DNA of 6,506 nucleotides from Clostridia bacterium (GTDB lineage Bacteria > Bacillota_A > Clostridia > Oscillospirales > CAG-382): positions 1 to 6,506 of the forward strand of contig JAFWWX010000048.1 of NCBI GenBank assembly GCA_017517985.1, read 5' to 3'. Under the pieces are notes generated by a model, which saw nothing but the letters and a program-made list of their open reading frames with translations, did not search any database and was not told the origin of the DNA. Shown piece after piece: positions 5,911 through 6,506 of this stretch (its first letter is position 1; the number at the start of each line of letters is the position of its first letter). The position numbers and the translations under genes were made by a program.

Positions 5911-5940
5911 ATTTCTTATACAGAAAGAGAGGTGAATTAA

Positions 5941-6165
5941 ATGACAGACAGGAACTATGAAATCATCGAGCATATCGCAGTGCTCAGCGAGAGTGCAAGC
6001 GGTTGGAGAAAGGAACTTACTCTGACAAAGTGGTTCGACAATGAACCCAAGTATGATATCCGTGACTGGAGCAGTGACTATGGCAAGTGCGGCAAAGGCG
6101 TCACGCTTAGTAAAGATGAGCTGAATGTGCTTATGGAATGTAAGTTAGAACTTGAAGAATTGTAA
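5941..6165 (+). CDS. ydbC: YdbC/PC4-family single-stranded DNA-binding protein
   Basis: This 74-aa protein shows the YdbC version of the PC4 (transcriptional coactivator p15) fold: EIIEHIAVLSES (7-18), GWRKELTLTKW (21-31), EPKYDIRDWSSD (35-46) and GKGVTLSKDEL (51-61). The family forms small dimers that bind single-stranded DNA; a Lactococcus YdbC structure is known. Such genes are frequent on Firmicutes conjugative and mobilizable elements, where coating single-stranded transfer or replication intermediates is plausible but unproven. Length is normal and the core motifs are intact. The start is supported by GAGAGGTG (5927-5934) six bases upstream, within the repeated AGAAAGAGAGG block also seen before the two preceding genes. 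A hairpin separates it from the mob operon, so its expression may be uncoupled. It is followed by a truncated-looking terminator. Confidence 0.85.
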   Translation: MTDRNYEIIEHIAVLSESASGWRKELTLTKWFDNEPKYDIRDWSSDYGKCGKGVTLSKDELNVLMECKLELEEL

Positions 6166-6173
6166 AGACAAAA

Positions 6174-6190
6174 GGCACCGCCAAGGTGCC
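6174..6190 (+). terminator. Terminator-like hairpin after ydbC, missing its T-tract
   Basis: GGCACC (6174-6179) pairs with GGTGCC (6185-6190) around a GCCAA loop, preceded by AAAA and located eight bases after the ydbC stop. In a usual bidirectional terminator TTTT would follow; here the sequence goes on GTACATTCGACG. The tail may have been cut off at a recombination junction at about 6190, or the hairpin may only stabilise the mRNA end. Confidence 0.5.
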
Positions 6191-6233
6191 GTACATTCGA
6201 CGATTAGTAGTAAGAGGTGCAAGACAGTTTGAG

Positions 6234-6262
6234 TTGACCGGTCAGATAATGACAGTTATAAT
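6234..6262 (+). promoter_or_regulatory. Near-consensus sigma-70/sigma-A promoter for the lnu gene
   Basis: TTGACC (6234-6239) and TATAAT (6257-6262) are separated by 17 bases, five of six and six of six matches to consensus. A TGACCGGTCA palindrome (6235-6244) overlaps the -35, and ACAGTT/AACTGT (6252-6257 / 6265-6270) flanks the -10. Transcription would begin near 6269 and give a leader of only about 28 bases before the lnu start at 6297. Confidence 0.75.
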
Positions 6263-6296
6263 GGAACTGTAAATTTGAATTTGCGGAGATGATAAG

Positions 6297-6506
6297 ATGG
6301 TCAATATAACAGATGTAAAACAGATTCTTCAATTTGCAATAGATGCGGAGATTAAAGTCTTTCTTGATGGCGGCTGGGGTGTAGATGTTCTTCTTGGATA
6401 TCAGTCAAGAGCCCATAACGATATTGATATTTTTGTAGAAAAGAAAGATTATCAGAACTTTATAGAGATGATGAAAGCTAATGACTTTTATGAGATTAAG
6501 ATGGAA
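6297..6506 (+). CDS. lnu(C): Lincosamide nucleotidyltransferase, Lnu(C)-like (5' part; cut by window end)
   Basis: The first 70 codons are present and open to the window edge. The enzyme transfers a nucleotide from NTP to a hydroxyl of lincomycin or clindamycin, inactivating the drug in the cytoplasm. The nucleotidyltransferase signature is clear: LDGGWGVD (23-30) with the GG-W-G loop, and HNDIDIF (40-46) with the metal-binding D42 and D44. The start MVNITDV, IDAEIKVFLDGGWGVD and LLGYQSRAHNDIDIFVEK agree with Lnu(C) as I remember it (164 aa; first described on the mobilizable transposon MTnSag1), with a few substitutions. A close Lnu(C) relative is the alternative. GGAGA (6285-6289) lies seven bases before the ATG, and a strong promoter is upstream. 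The gene is visibly richer in A+T than the mob genes, which fits recent acquisition as cargo. Confidence 0.87.
   Translation, partial: MVNITDVKQILQFAIDAEIKVFLDGGWGVDVLLGYQSRAHNDIDIFVEKKDYQNFIEMMKANDFYEIKME

Larger units (their letters stand above)
2470..6506 (+). mobile_element. Mobilizable TnpV/MobV element with lnu cargo, inserted in the coupling-protein gene (right end outside window)
   Basis: The left boundary is placed where coupling-protein homology is lost, about 2467-2475. A GA dinucleotide sits at 2473-2474; GA is the target used by Tn4451-type large serine recombinases, but GA is too common to be proof. Contents in order are tnpV, a RepA-like ATPase, a structured non-coding region, mobV, two small genes, a ydbC-like gene, then a lincosamide resistance gene. 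No recombinase and no right end are visible in the window, so insertion is an inference; a deletion or rearrangement joining two elements would look the same here. If it is an insertion, the rest of the coupling-protein gene should resume beyond 6506. Confidence 0.6.

Noticed and set aside
6261..6272. Mini-ORF ATG GAA CTG TAA upstream of lnu, like a leader peptide for drug-induced attenuation.
   Set aside because: Its ATG overlaps the -10 box and lies before the likely transcription start, so it would not be in the mRNA.
1..6506. CRISPR array, tRNA or rRNA genes.
   Set aside because: No regularly spaced direct repeats of suitable length, no cloverleaf with a T-loop GTTCGA-type signature in place, and no rRNA-like stretches were seen on either strand.

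Overview
The window looks like low-to-mid GC Firmicutes DNA, most likely a gut Clostridia (Lachnospiraceae/Ruminococcaceae type). The reasons are strong AGGAGG-type ribosome sites, tightly packed same-strand genes, and protein families typical of that group's integrative elements. All recognisable genes are on the + strand. The assignments rest on recognising protein families and motifs by eye; no database search was possible.

Region 1 (1-~2470) is part of the conjugation module of a Tn1549/CTn-type integrative conjugative element. It holds the C-terminal end of a relaxase (cut by the window edge), an overlapping PcfB/DUF3801 protein, a 63-aa small protein, and a VirD4/TraG coupling protein. 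The coupling protein's homology stops just after its Walker B 'DE', at about position 2470, and the frame ends eight codons later. The usual downstream transfer genes do not follow, so the conjugation operon is interrupted here.

Region 2 (~2470-6170) reads as a second, smaller mobilizable element inserted into, or recombined with, the traG-like gene. It carries tnpV (known from the Tn4451/Tn4453 family), a terminator that may act as an attenuator, a RepA-like AAA ATPase, and a 370-bp non-coding stretch packed with nested inverted repeats. These are followed by a MobV relaxase, an unrecognised 96-aa protein, a 77-aa 'complexin-2'-type small protein, and a YdbC/PC4-type single-strand DNA-binding protein. 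The three genes after mobV each begin behind the same AGAAAGAGAGG ribosome-site block. The logic is that of a passive hitch-hiker: it supplies its own relaxase and probably its own origin, and borrows the mating pore of a helper. No site-specific recombinase is visible; if there is one it lies beyond 6506.

Region 3 (~6190-6506) is cargo: a near-consensus promoter followed by the first 70 codons of a lincosamide nucleotidyltransferase that matches Lnu(C) as I remember it. The hairpin just upstream looks like a terminator that has lost its T-tract, which may mark the cargo junction.

The most interesting part is 4004-4347. Several of its inverted-repeat arms have two or more mutually exclusive partners, as expected of a switching structure (oriT, single- or double-strand origin, or a structured RNA). 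I do not recognise it as a described family.
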